NCBI RefSeq assembly: GCF_017848315.1
Contig: NZ_JAFKEC010000003.1
Span: forward strand, 1 to 64,000
Length of the DNA: 64,000 nucleotides
Direction: 5' to 3'
Source: Pseudomonas palmensis
GTDB taxonomy: Bacteria > Pseudomonadota > Gammaproteobacteria > Pseudomonadales > Pseudomonadaceae
A model generated the notes under the pieces. The model was not told the DNA's origin, did not search any database, and saw only the letters and a program-made list of their open reading frames with translations. The number at the start of each line of letters is the position of its first letter. Position 1 is the stretch's first letter. Positions 47,047 to 56,032 of this stretch are shown in pieces. The position numbers and the translations under genes were made by a program.

Positions 47047-48105
47047 TTACAGCAGCGACAACTGCCCACCGGGCGGGCAGAACGCGCTGCAATCGAGCGC
47101 ATGGCCTTCACGCCGGTTCAGTCCCAGGCGGCGCATGGCCTTGTCGAAACGCTGCGCCAGCAAGTCGGCAAACACGCCTTCGCCCCGCATGCGTGCGCCA
47201 AAACGGCTGTCGTACAGCTCGCCGCCACGGCTCTGACGGATCAGGCTCAGCACATGGGTCGCACGTTGTGGGTAATGATCCTGCAGCCATTGCTCGAACA
47301 GCGGCGCCACCTCCAGCGGCAGGCGCAGCAGCATGTAGGCCGCGTGCAGCGCGCCGGCCTGCTTGGCCGCCTCCAGCAGGTGCTCCAGTTCGCTGTCGTT
47401 GATCATCGGGATCATCGGCGAACACAGCACACCTACCGGTACACCCGCCTCGCGCATCACCCGAATCGCCCGCAACCGCGCCTTGGGCGCGGCGGCACGC
47501 GGTTCCAGGGTGCGCTTGAGCTCGTCGTCGAGGGTGGTCAGGCTGATCATCACCGACACCAGGCGCTGCTGTGCCAGTTCGGCCAGCAGGTCGAGGTCGC
47601 GCAGGATCAGCGAGCCCTTGGTCACGATGGTGACCGGGTGACGATAGCGCAGCAGCACTTCGAGCAGGCGCCGGGTCAGCTGCTGTTCGCGCTCGATGGG
47701 CTGGTACGGGTCGGTGTTGGACCCCAGGTTGATCGGGGCGCACACGTAGCCTTTCTTCGACAGCTGTTGTTCCAGCACCGCCGCCGCGTTGGTCTTGGCG
47801 ATCAGCTTGGTCTCGAAATCGAGCCCCGGCGACAGGTCCCAGTAGGCGTGGCTGGGGCGGGCATAGCAATAGATGCAACCATGCTCGCAACCTCGGTAGG
47901 GGTTGATCGAGCGGTCGAAGGGCAGGTCGGGCGAGGTGTTACGGGTGATGATGGTTTTGGCCGTCTCGATGCGGACTTCGGTGCCCTGGGTCAGCGGCAC
48001 CTCCTGGTACCAGCCATCATCCTCGGCCACAGAGCGGGCAGGGGCGAAGCGGTTGTGCGGGTTGTGCGCGGTACCGCGGCCACGCACAGGCGCTGGAGTG
48101 AACAT
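47047..48105 (-). CDS. PA0069-type radical SAM protein (SplB-like), SOS-regulated
   Basis: A 352-residue radical SAM protein with the cluster motif CEHGCIYC (Cys 73, 77 and 80) inside NPYRGCEHGC. The rest shows the TIM-barrel pattern of the spore photoproduct lyase-like (SplB/COG1533) branch (TIVTKGSLILRDLDLL). The reaction is unknown, though relatives repair UV photoproducts. A perfect SOS box lies 15 bases upstream and a strong terminator just downstream, so it is a single-gene LexA unit. As I recall, PA0069 is in the P. aeruginosa SOS regulon. Confidence 0.88.
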   Translation of the reverse strand: MFTPAPVRGRGTAHNPHNRFAPARSVAEDDGWYQEVPLTQGTEVRIETAKTIITRNTSPDLPFDRSINPYRGCEHGCIYCYARPSHAYWDLSPGLDFETKLIAKTNAAAVLEQQLSKKGYVCAPINLGSNTDPYQPIEREQQLTRRLLEVLLRYRHPVTIVTKGSLILRDLDLLAELAQQRLVSVMISLTTLDDELKRTLEPRAAAPKARLRAIRVMREAGVPVGVLCSPMIPMINDSELEHLLEAAKQAGALHAAYMLLRLPLEVAPLFEQWLQDHYPQRATHVLSLIRQSRGGELYDSRFGARMRGEGVFADLLAQRFDKAMRRLGLNRREGHALDCSAFCPPGGQLSLL

Positions 48106-48119
48106 GGCGAGCCCCTGTA

Positions 48120-48135
48120 CTGTTTTTATATACAG
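48120..48135. promoter_or_regulatory. LexA (SOS) box
   Basis: CTGTTTTTATATACAG is an exact CTGT-N8-ACAG SOS box with an AT-only centre. It lies 15 bases before the start of the radical SAM gene, where bound LexA would block transcription. Confidence 0.9.
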
Positions 48136-48183
48136 TACTGCATCGCCACCAGAACCTCCAGCACCGCTCGGCGCCCGACGTGG

Positions 48184-50208
48184 CTACGGGTTAAGGCCAT
48201 GCCACTGCAGAAACGGCAGGGGGCTCACGTCACGCCCGCGAAACACCTTGAACCCTGCCGTGATCGAGCGCCCGGCCCCCGGGGCAACAATGGCCTCGAG
48301 CAGGGCACGCCCGGTGGCCGGGTTGAGCACGCCTTCGGCTTCGAACCGGGCGAAGGCATCGATCGCGTAGACCCGTGACCACAGGTAGCTGTAATAGCCC
48401 GCCTCGTAGCCGCTGGCCAGGTGATCGAAGGCCTGGGCCGGACGCTCGAAATCGCCCAGCGGCCAGGGCAGCACTGCGTCGAACTGTTCCACCACCTGCT
48501 GCTGCAGGCTTTGCGCAGCAGCCGGGTAGGTCTCGCCATGCAGGTGCAGGTCCAGGCGCGCCATTGCCAGGTCTCGGGCAAACGTGAGCCCTTGCTGCTG
48601 TTTCTGCTGGTCGAGAAACGCCTGCACCGTGGACTGCGGCAGTGCCTTGCCTGTCTGGTAGTGATGGGAGATACCGGCCAGGTACTCGGCCGACCAGCAC
48701 CAGCGCTCCAGCAGCTCACTGAAGAACTCGATCCCGTCCGGCCCCAGGCTGTCGATATCGGACAGGCGGTAATCGGTGGTGGCCACCAGCAGCTGGTGCA
48801 GGCAGTGACCGAACTCGTGGTACAGCTTGCGCAGGTCCAGGTGGGTCAGCAACGGTGGGGCAACCCCGTCGCCCCGCTCGACTGCGCAGAACAGCGCCGC
48901 CGCGCCCTTGTGAAAACGACCCTCGGCATCCACGTGGCGGTTCCATACCCGCAGGCTCCAGGCGTAGTCCTCCTTGCCCGGGCGGGTGATCGCATCCATG
49001 TACAGGTACCCCACCAGCGCATGGCCCTGGGTTACCTCGAAGCACCGCACATCCGCATGCCAGGCCTGCAACGTGCTGGACGGTGTGATCTGCACGCCGA
49101 ACAGGGTATCGGCCAGCTGCGTCATGGCCAGCACCACCTGCTCCAGCGGGAAGTAGCCACGCATTTCCTCGCCAGACAGCGCCAGCGGGTGCCGATGCGC
49201 GCGCTGCGCGTAAAAGGCGATGTCCCAGGGTTGCAGGCCACCCAGGCGCGCCTGCTGGTCGAAGGCCCGCAACCGCGCGGTTTCGGCGCTACGCCAGGCG
49301 GCGCTGTGGGTGCTCAGGTCCTGCAGAAACCGCGTGACCTGTTGCGTCGATTCTGCCGTCTTGGTCTGCAGGCTGAGTTCGGCAAAGCTGGCAAACCCCA
49401 GCAGTTGCGCCTGCTCATGGCGCAGTCGTCGCAACTCCAGCAGCACCGGGCCGTTGTCGGGGCCTGCGTCCAGCTCCGACGCGCGGCCATGGTAGGCCCG
49501 ATACACGGTTTCACGCAGGCTGCGGTCTGTGGCCTGCTGCAGGATGGCCAGGCACGGGGCCTCTTCCAAGGTCACCAGCCAGCCCTCGAGGCCCTTGGCC
49601 TGGGCCTTGCGCGCCATGGCGGCGGTCTCCAGCGCGTCGACCCCCTGCAGGCGCCGGGCATCGGTGATGTGCAGGGTCCAGGCGCCGGTGGCGTGTGCCA
49701 GGTTGTCGAGGAACAGGTTGCGCTGGGCACTGATGCTGGTTTGCAGGGCCATCAGGCGGGCACGCTCGGTTTCACCGAGCTCGGCGCCGCTCAGGCGAAA
49801 GGCCTTGATCGACTGCTGCAGCGACATCCTGCGTTCGTGACTGAACAGCGCACCGTGGGCGCTGTCGGCCAGACGCTGATAGAGCGCCAGCAACGTGGCG
49901 TTCTGCAGCTTTGCCTGATGATAGGCCTGGGTCTTGAGCCAGCACTCGTCCACGGCGGCCTTCCAGGCCTCGCCGCGGGTGTACAGGGGCACGATCAGGC
50001 GAACGGCGTTGTTGAGGCGTGCATCCAGTGCATCGATGGCCATCACCAGGTCGTCCCAGGTGGGCAGGCCACGCTGGGCCAGGATGATGCGGGCCAGAGC
50101 GTTGTGGTTGTCGAGGATGATCTGGTCGATGCCCGCCGTCAGGTGTTCCAGGCGGATGTCGGCGTAGGCTGGCGGATCGAGGGGGGCGAGCAGGGGATTG
50201 CTGGTCAT
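48184..50208 (-). CDS. M3-family oligopeptidase, paralogue of PrlC
   Basis: A 674-residue zinc metallopeptidase of the M3A (oligopeptidase A) family. The zinc site HEFGH lies in KLYHEFGHCLHQLL, and the third-ligand region is FFSELLERWCW. It resembles PrlC, encoded 360 bases away, in length and domain plan, but the two have diverged widely, for example in their N-terminal halves. No signal peptide is seen. AAGGAGCTGCCC precedes the ATG. Likely it degrades cytoplasmic peptides with a different specificity from PrlC. Confidence 0.88.
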   Translation of the reverse strand: MTSNPLLAPLDPPAYADIRLEHLTAGIDQIILDNHNALARIILAQRGLPTWDDLVMAIDALDARLNNAVRLIVPLYTRGEAWKAAVDECWLKTQAYHQAKLQNATLLALYQRLADSAHGALFSHERRMSLQQSIKAFRLSGAELGETERARLMALQTSISAQRNLFLDNLAHATGAWTLHITDARRLQGVDALETAAMARKAQAKGLEGWLVTLEEAPCLAILQQATDRSLRETVYRAYHGRASELDAGPDNGPVLLELRRLRHEQAQLLGFASFAELSLQTKTAESTQQVTRFLQDLSTHSAAWRSAETARLRAFDQQARLGGLQPWDIAFYAQRAHRHPLALSGEEMRGYFPLEQVVLAMTQLADTLFGVQITPSSTLQAWHADVRCFEVTQGHALVGYLYMDAITRPGKEDYAWSLRVWNRHVDAEGRFHKGAAALFCAVERGDGVAPPLLTHLDLRKLYHEFGHCLHQLLVATTDYRLSDIDSLGPDGIEFFSELLERWCWSAEYLAGISHHYQTGKALPQSTVQAFLDQQKQQQGLTFARDLAMARLDLHLHGETYPAAAQSLQQQVVEQFDAVLPWPLGDFERPAQAFDHLASGYEAGYYSYLWSRVYAIDAFARFEAEGVLNPATGRALLEAIVAPGAGRSITAGFKVFRGRDVSPLPFLQWHGLNP

Positions 50209-50307
50209 GGGCAGCTCCTTGAGTGACGGGAAGGTCCCGTCACTTTCAAGGGTTGCCGGTGCGCCAGGGGCTAACTATGTATGCCCCTGCACCAGCCACA
50301 CGGCCCG

Positions 50308-50568
50308 CTAGGGCTTCTTCAGCTTCGGATTGGGGAAGAACTGCACCGTCTGCACCGCAGGCTGGGGCGCCTTGGCCTCGGCCTGGTTGACGCGGGTGCC
50401 CAGTTCCTTGGGCACCGACAGGCCCTGTTCGTTGAGCGTGTCGGAGAACCCGCAGGCCACGCACTCGCGGTGTGGCACGCCGTCTTCGCTCCACATCATC
50501 AGCTTGTCCGGCTCGCTGCACGCCGGGCATACGGCCCCGGCAATGAAGCGTTTCTTGGTCTTGCTCAT
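50308..50568 (-). CDS. yheV: YheV-family zinc ribbon protein
   Basis: An 86-residue protein with two CxxC knuckles (CPAC at about 14-17 and CVAC at about 36-39) forming a zinc ribbon, followed by a proline-rich tail. It follows prlC with a 4-base ATGA overlap, the same pairing as in E. coli. Function unknown; translational coupling suggests a PrlC-related role. Confidence 0.9.
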   Translation of the reverse strand: MSKTKKRFIAGAVCPACSEPDKLMMWSEDGVPHRECVACGFSDTLNEQGLSVPKELGTRVNQAEAKAPQPAVQTVQFFPNPKLKKP

Positions 50569-52616
50569 GCCGCCAGGTCCTCGCTCAGGCCACTGTGGCG
50601 CAACAGCGCATCGATCGACGGCTCACGGCCACGGAAGTCGACGAACAGGCGCATCGGCGCCTGCGAGCCGCCACGGGCCAGAATCGCCTCGCGGAAGGCG
50701 CGACCGGTTTCGGCGTTGAGCACACCCTCTTCCTCGAAGCGCGAGAAGGCATCGGCCGACAGCACTTCAGCCCACTTGTAGCTGTAGTAACCGGCCGCGT
50801 AGCCGCCGGCGAAGATGTGCGCAAAGCTGTTGGGGAAGCGGTTGTACGCCGGCGGGCGCATCACCGAAACCTCGTCGCGCACCCCTTCGAGCACCTCCAG
50901 CACGCTGCGGCCATCGCCGTGGCTGGCGTGCAGTTCGAAGTCGAACAGCGAGAACTCCAGCTGGCGCACCATCATCAGGCCCGACTGGAAGTTCTTCGCC
51001 GCCAGCATCTTCTCCAGCAGGTCCTGCGGCAGGGCAGCGCCACTTTCGTAATGACCGGAGATCAACGCCAGGCCTTCGGGCTCCCAGCACCAGTTCTCCA
51101 TGAACTGGCTCGGCAGCTCGACCGCGTCCCAGGCCACGCCATTGATGCCGGATACCCCGGCATGCTCGATGCGGGTCAGCAGGTGATGCAGGCCGTGGCC
51201 AAACTCGTGGAACAGGGTGGTGACTTCATCGTGGGTCAGTAGTGCCGGCTTACCCGGGGCGGCCGGGGTGAAGTTGCACACCAGGTTGGCCACCGGGCTC
51301 TGCAGGCTGCCATCGGCCGTGCGGCGACGGTCGCGGGCGCCGTCCATCCAGGCACCGCCGCGCTTGTTGGCGCGGGCGTACAGGTCGAAGAAGAAGCGCC
51401 CCACGTGCTGGCCGTTTTCCTTGATCTCGAACAGGCGCACGTCCGGGTGCCAGGTATCGAAGCCTTTCACCTCGGCGATCTCGATGCCGTACAGGCGCTG
51501 CACGATGGTGAACAGGCCCGACAGCACCTTGTCGATCGGGAAGTAGGCACGCAGGGCTTCCTGCGACACGCTGTAACGCTGTTCGCGCAGCTTCTCGCCA
51601 TAGAAACCGCTGTCCCAGCTCTGCAGGTCCGGGCAGCCCTGCTCGGCGGCGTAGGCCTTGAGCTGGGCCAGGTCCTGGGCGGCGAAGGGTTTGCTGCGCT
51701 TGGCCAGGTCACGCAGGAAGCTCAGCACCTGGTCGCTGGACTCGGCCATCTTGGTGGCCAGGCTCAGCTCGGCGAAGTTGGCATAACCCAGCAGCTCGGC
51801 CAGCTCCTGACGCAGGTCGAGGATCTCGCGCATCACCGGGCCGTTGTCGAACTGGCCGGCGTTGGGGCCCTGGTCCGAGGCGCGGGTGCAGTAGGCCGCG
51901 TACAGTTCTTCGCGCAGGGCACGGTCGTGGGCGTAGGTCATCACGGCGTAGTAGCTGGGGAATTCCAGGCTGATCAGCCAGCCATCCAGGCCCTTGGCCT
52001 GCGCGGCGGCCGCCATCTGCGCCTTGGCCGATTCGGTCAGGCCGGCCAGTGCGGCCTCGTCGGTGACGTGCTTGGTCCAGGCCTGGGTGGCGTCGAGCAG
52101 CTGGTTGGAGAAACGGCTGCCCAGCTCCGAGAGCTTGCTCTGCACCTCGGCATATCGCTTCTGCTGGTCGGCCGGCAGGTCGATACCCGACAGGCGGAAG
52201 TCACGCAGGGCATGTTCGAGGATGGTTTTCTGCGCCACATCGAAGCCGGCGGCTTCGGGGCTGGCGATCAACGCTTCATAGGCCTGGAACAGCTCGCGGT
52301 TCTGGCCCATTTCGGTGGCGTAGGCGCTCAGGGCCGGCAGGCAGGCCTCGTAGGCCTCGCGCAGCTCGGCGCTGTTGCACACCGCGTTGAGGTGGCTGAC
52401 CGGGCTCCAGGCGGCACCCAGTCGGTCGTTGAGTTCGTCCATGGCCAGCACCAGGCCGGCCCAGGTGGGGTTCTGGCCCTGGGTTTTCAGGATCGAGGCG
52501 ATGGCGCTGCGGTTGTCGGCCAGGATCTGTTCGATCGCCGGCAGCACATGCTCGGCACGGATCGCCGAGAAGGGCGGCAGGTCATAAGACTGCAGAAGCG
52601 GGTTGTTCGCACTCAC
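50565..52616 (-). CDS. prlC: Oligopeptidase A
   Basis: A 683-residue M3 metallopeptidase. The zinc site is HEFGH in TLFHEFGHGLHHLL, the third-ligand region VELPSQFMENWCWE, and the C-terminal end NAETGRAFREAILARGGS. It degrades short peptides, including cleaved signal peptides, in the cytoplasm. I start at GTG 52616 (SANNPLLQSYDLPPF follows) with AAGG 9 bases upstream; the longer frame has no support. Confidence 0.93.
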   Translation of the reverse strand: MSANNPLLQSYDLPPFSAIRAEHVLPAIEQILADNRSAIASILKTQGQNPTWAGLVLAMDELNDRLGAAWSPVSHLNAVCNSAELREAYEACLPALSAYATEMGQNRELFQAYEALIASPEAAGFDVAQKTILEHALRDFRLSGIDLPADQQKRYAEVQSKLSELGSRFSNQLLDATQAWTKHVTDEAALAGLTESAKAQMAAAAQAKGLDGWLISLEFPSYYAVMTYAHDRALREELYAAYCTRASDQGPNAGQFDNGPVMREILDLRQELAELLGYANFAELSLATKMAESSDQVLSFLRDLAKRSKPFAAQDLAQLKAYAAEQGCPDLQSWDSGFYGEKLREQRYSVSQEALRAYFPIDKVLSGLFTIVQRLYGIEIAEVKGFDTWHPDVRLFEIKENGQHVGRFFFDLYARANKRGGAWMDGARDRRRTADGSLQSPVANLVCNFTPAAPGKPALLTHDEVTTLFHEFGHGLHHLLTRIEHAGVSGINGVAWDAVELPSQFMENWCWEPEGLALISGHYESGAALPQDLLEKMLAAKNFQSGLMMVRQLEFSLFDFELHASHGDGRSVLEVLEGVRDEVSVMRPPAYNRFPNSFAHIFAGGYAAGYYSYKWAEVLSADAFSRFEEEGVLNAETGRAFREAILARGGSQAPMRLFVDFRGREPSIDALLRHSGLSEDLAA

Positions 52617-52706
52617 GGTTAAACACCTTGGCAGAAGAAACACCGCTCCATCTTAATTACAATCGACGCTGACCGCAGCTATCAGCCTTACAGAGAGACA
52701 CTATTC

Positions 52707-53255
52707 ATGGCCATCCGCAGCTTCCAGCAACACATTCCGCGTCTCGGCGCCCGCGCCTTCGTCGACCGCAGCGCAGTGGTGCTGGGTGATGTCGAGATCG
52801 GCGAGGACAGCTCGGTATGGCCTCTAACGGTGATCCGCGGCGACATGCACCGCATCCGCATCGGCGCGCGCACCAGCGTGCAGGACGCCAGCGTGCTGCA
52901 CATCACCCATGCCGGGCCGTTCAATCCCGACGGCTACCCGCTGCTGATCGGCGATGACGTGACCATTGGCCACAAGGTCATGCTGCATGGCTGCACCCTG
53001 GGCAACCGCATTCTGGTCGGCATGGGCAGCACCATCATGGACGGCGCGGTGGTCGAGGACGAGGTGATCATCGGTGCCGGCAGCCTGGTACCGCCGGGCA
53101 AGACGCTGGAGAGCGGTTTCCTGTACGTGGGCAGCCCGGTGAAGCAGGCACGGGCGCTGACCGACAAGGAACGCGCGTTCTTCCCCTACAGCGCCGCCAA
53201 CTACGTGAAGCTCAAGGACCTGCACCTGGCCGAAGGCTTCGACCAGCCCGAGTGA
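52707..53255 (+). CDS. Gamma-class carbonic anhydrase family protein (YrdA-like)
   Basis: A 182-residue left-handed beta-helix protein with hexapeptide repeats (VVLGDVEIGEDSSVW and so on). Three putative zinc His residues lie in LHITHAG and TIGHKVMLHGC. It belongs to the YrdA/CaiE-like branch of gamma-carbonic anhydrases, whose activity is often weak or unproven. Divergent from prlC and 32 bases before the HAD gene, with which it is probably co-transcribed. Confidence 0.9.
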   Translation: MAIRSFQQHIPRLGARAFVDRSAVVLGDVEIGEDSSVWPLTVIRGDMHRIRIGARTSVQDASVLHITHAGPFNPDGYPLLIGDDVTIGHKVMLHGCTLGNRILVGMGSTIMDGAVVEDEVIIGAGSLVPPGKTLESGFLYVGSPVKQARALTDKERAFFPYSAANYVKLKDLHLAEGFDQPE

Positions 53256-53287
53256 GTTATCCACAGCCCCCTTTTTTCGAGACTGTC

Positions 53288-53938
53288 ATGCACCAGCAAA
53301 CCATTCTGTTCGACCTCGACGGTACACTCACCGACCCCCGTGAAGGCATCACGCGCTCCATCCAGTACGCCCTGGCCAAGCTGGACATCGACGAGCCGGA
53401 CCTGGCCCGCCTGGAACACTTCATCGGCCCGCCCTTGCTGCAGGCGTTCATGCAGTTCTACGGCTTCGACGAGGCCAAGGCATGGCAGGCGGTGAACTTC
53501 TACCGTGAGCGCTTCAAGGTCACCGGGTTGTACGAGAACCGCGTGTTCGAAGGCGTGAGCGAGCTGCTCGAAGGGCTGCAGGCGCAGGGGCGCACGCTGT
53601 ACATCGCCACCTCCAAGCCCTGGGAGTTCGCCCGCGAGATTGCCCGGCACTTCGATTTTGCCCGGCATTTCAAGGTCATCTACGGCAGCGAGCTGGACGG
53701 TACGCGCACCAACAAGGTGGAGCTGATTGCGCACCTGCTGGCCGAAGAAAACCTGGACCCGGCGCAGACGCTGATGATCGGCGATCGCAAGCACGACCTG
53801 ATCGGCGCGCGCAGCAACGGGCTGGAAGCAGTGGCGGTGGGCTACGGGTTTGGCAGCCGCGAGGAATTGACCGCAGAGCAGCCGGCGTATCATTTCGACA
53901 CGCTGGGCGAGCTGCATCGGGCCTTCATGCGGTCCTGA
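53288..53938 (+). CDS. HAD-family phosphatase (phosphoglycolate phosphatase-like)
   Basis: A 216-residue HAD hydrolase: motif I FDLDGTLTD, the helical cap (about 18-85), motif II ATSKP, and motif IV GDRKHDLIGA. This is subfamily IA with a small helical cap, like Gph. The substrate is unproven. ATG 53288 is chosen because motif I follows directly. A REP pair begins right after the stop. Confidence 0.88.
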   Translation: MHQQTILFDLDGTLTDPREGITRSIQYALAKLDIDEPDLARLEHFIGPPLLQAFMQFYGFDEAKAWQAVNFYRERFKVTGLYENRVFEGVSELLEGLQAQGRTLYIATSKPWEFAREIARHFDFARHFKVIYGSELDGTRTNKVELIAHLLAEENLDPAQTLMIGDRKHDLIGARSNGLEAVAVGYGFGSREELTAEQPAYHFDTLGELHRAFMRS

Positions 53939-53943
53939 GGGCC

Positions 53944-54010
53944 TTTTCGCCGGCAATGCCGGCTCCTACAGGGGGTGCGAAGCGTTGTAGGAGCCGGCCT
54001 TGCCGGCGGA
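53944..54010. repeat. REP pair overlapping the end of the aminopeptidase gene
   Basis: Arms ttcgccggcaatgccggctc and gtaggagccggccttgccgg, inverted. The right arm and the spacer encode the last residues and the stop codon of the leftward aminopeptidase gene. Confidence 0.88.
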
Positions 54011-55084
54011 GCTTTCCAGGGCCTGCTGGCGCTGCTCGAACGGCAACCGCCCCCAGGCCTCGACCCGCTGGTAGAACACCGCCCAATCTCCGCCAACCTC
54101 CCGGAACAACGCTGCAAACGCAGGCACCCACTGATCATACAGCCCGAACGGCAGCAGCTTGGCGTTGTTCATCGGCGCGTTGATCCACGCGTCATAGCGC
54201 TTGTCGCCCTGCCACCTTGTATCGCGCAGCACCCGGTACTCGCTGCGCAGGCGCTCGAACTCGGCCTGCTTGCCCGCGCGCATCGCTGCCTCGTCCAGCG
54301 GCTGTGCATACAATGTCTTGAGCCGCTCGCGGCTGGCCAGCACCAGCCCCACGAACTCGTCACGCTGGCGCGCTCCACCCTGCGGCAAGGGCGCCAGCCC
54401 GCGGGCCGCGCGCCACTGGCGCGAACCTTCCTGCTCCACAAAGGTGGCAAACGACTCGTTGAACGCCGTGTCGTCCTTCACGTACACGCGCTGGTGCGCA
54501 AGTTCGTGGAAGATCACCGTGGCCAGGCGCTCGTCGCCCCAGCCCAGCATCGAATTGAGAATCGGGTCGTCGAACCAGCCCAGGGTCGAATAGGCCTCCA
54601 CCCCGCCCACATACACATCCTGCCCCTGCGCCTTCTGCAACGCCGCCGCCCCGCGCGCCGCACCCTGGCTGTAGTAGCCGCGATAGGCCACGCAACCGGC
54701 GATGGGAAAGCAGTAGGTATGCGGTTCCAGCGAAAACTCCGGGGTGGCGAACACGTTCCACACCACGAACGGGCGCCCGATATCGGCGTACACCCGGTAG
54801 CTGCGGTTGTCCGGCAGCTTAAGGTGGCTGCTGGCAAAAGCGCGTGCCTGCTGCGCTTTCGCCAGGTGCTGGCGCAGGGCAGGGGGGGTGGCCGGGTCGG
54901 CCACCAGCACCGCCACCGGCTCGCGCGCGCGCAGCAGCTGCCATTGCCCGCTGGCCAGCTGGCTGTAGTAGCCGAGGCTGGTGCAACCGTTGAGCAGCCC
55001 GAGCAGCAGCACGGGAACCAACCCGCGGAAAACGCGGTCGAGTGCCCCGGGGCTTGAGCGCAACCAGAAAAAAATTCGAACCAT
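53966..55084 (-). CDS. Outer-membrane aminopeptidase-like lipoprotein (PF10023 type)
   Basis: A 372-residue lipoprotein: signal peptide with lipobox LLNGC (about residue 34), then a zincin domain with HELAH and the downstream Glu in NESFATFVEQEG, the gluzincin arrangement. It fits the 'aminopeptidase' family PF10023. The last about 12 residues (SAGKAGSYNASHPL) and the stop come from a REP, so the natural C-terminus has been altered. ATG 55084 is the most plausible start, since the upstream frame opens only with TTG. Divergent from the tandem lipoproteins. Confidence 0.8.
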   Translation of the reverse strand: MVRIFFWLRSSPGALDRVFRGLVPVLLLGLLNGCTSLGYYSQLASGQWQLLRAREPVAVLVADPATPPALRQHLAKAQQARAFASSHLKLPDNRSYRVYADIGRPFVVWNVFATPEFSLEPHTYCFPIAGCVAYRGYYSQGAARGAAALQKAQGQDVYVGGVEAYSTLGWFDDPILNSMLGWGDERLATVIFHELAHQRVYVKDDTAFNESFATFVEQEGSRQWRAARGLAPLPQGGARQRDEFVGLVLASRERLKTLYAQPLDEAAMRAGKQAEFERLRSEYRVLRDTRWQGDKRYDAWINAPMNNAKLLPFGLYDQWVPAFAALFREVGGDWAVFYQRVEAWGRLPFEQRQQALESSAGKAGSYNASHPL

Positions 55085-55149
55085 GTGCAGGGATGTCTCG
55101 CTCAAGTGCTCATCGGCCCAAGACTATCCTGCCTGCCCGGAGTTTTGCC

Positions 55150-55563
55150 ATGCGTACGATGCTTGCCGCCAGCGCTGTGCTGGCTCTGACCGGCTGCGCC
55201 GGCCTGCCCGCCGCCGACCCGAACCAGGCCTGGGTCGACCTCCAGCCCGCTGCCGACGACACCCTGCACGCGCTGGAGGTGGACGAGCGCAGCTGGGCCG
55301 ACACCCGCTACTTCGAAGTCACGCCGGGCAGTCACGAGTTGACGGTGCGCTATCAGTTCGCGGTAGCGCCCGGCAACATCGGGCCGGTGGACGAACCGCT
55401 GTGGCGCGATTGCCAGCTGAACGTGAAATTCAAGGATTTCAATGCCGGCCAGCGCTATCAGTTGCAGGCCGGCAGCATCGGCTTCAGGCCCTGGGCCAAG
55501 CTCTACGACGAGCAGCGCAAACTGGTCGGCACCGGTTTGCCTGCCGGATGCCAGCGTACCTGA
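55150..55563 (+). CDS. Small lipoprotein, first of a tandem pair
   Basis: A 137-residue lipoprotein (lipobox LALTGC, Cys about residue 17). The mature part has alternating beta-type segments: YFEVTPGSHELTVRYQF, then a Cys-containing CQLNVKFKDFNAGQRYQL, and LYDEQRKLV near the end. No domain name comes to mind. It shares length and pattern with the next gene, so they are tandem duplicates. CTATCCT at 55124-55130 could be an RpoS-like -10. Confidence 0.78.
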   Translation: MRTMLAASAVLALTGCAGLPAADPNQAWVDLQPAADDTLHALEVDERSWADTRYFEVTPGSHELTVRYQFAVAPGNIGPVDEPLWRDCQLNVKFKDFNAGQRYQLQAGSIGFRPWAKLYDEQRKLVGTGLPAGCQRT

Positions 55564-55615
55564 ACAGACTAATGGCGCTATGCTTGTAGCTTGTAGCCCG
55601 CCAGCGGAGATTGCC

Positions 55616-56029
55616 ATGCGCCAGCCCATGATGCTGCTTGCCATCAGTACCTTGGGGGCCTGTGCCAGTCCCCTGCCACCGGTCAACAGCAAGCAGGCCT
55701 GGATCGACCTGTATACCGTCACGCCGGGCAAGGTGCTCATGGCCGACCGCCTGGATGGTCAGCGCCTGAACGACGGTCGTTTCTTCCAGGTCACGCCGGG
55801 CAAACATGAACTGGTGGTGCGCTTTGATTTCGAGGTGTATTCAGGCGGTTTCAGCACCGACCCCACCGAACGCACCTGCTACCTGAAGATTCGCTACGAC
55901 GACTTCCAGGCCGGCCAGCGCTACCGCATCGAAGCCCGCGCCCCGGCCATGCAGCCCAGTGCCTATCTGTACGACGCGCAGCGCAAGCTGGTCGCCGAAG
56001 AACAGAACGACATCTTCTGCATCCCGTGA
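55616..56029 (+). CDS. Small lipoprotein, second of a tandem pair
   Basis: A 137-residue lipoprotein (lipobox TLGAC, Cys about residue 15) collinear with the previous protein: FFQVTPGKHELVVRFDF, CYLKIRYDDFQAGQRYRI, LYDAQRKLV. The conserved Cys in the middle appears in both. CTATGCT at 55578-55584 is a possible RpoS-like -10 of its own, about 25 bases from the start, so the copies may be expressed separately. Function unknown. Confidence 0.78.
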   Translation: MRQPMMLLAISTLGACASPLPPVNSKQAWIDLYTVTPGKVLMADRLDGQRLNDGRFFQVTPGKHELVVRFDFEVYSGGFSTDPTERTCYLKIRYDDFQAGQRYRIEARAPAMQPSAYLYDAQRKLVAEEQNDIFCIP

Positions 56030-56032
56030 CGG

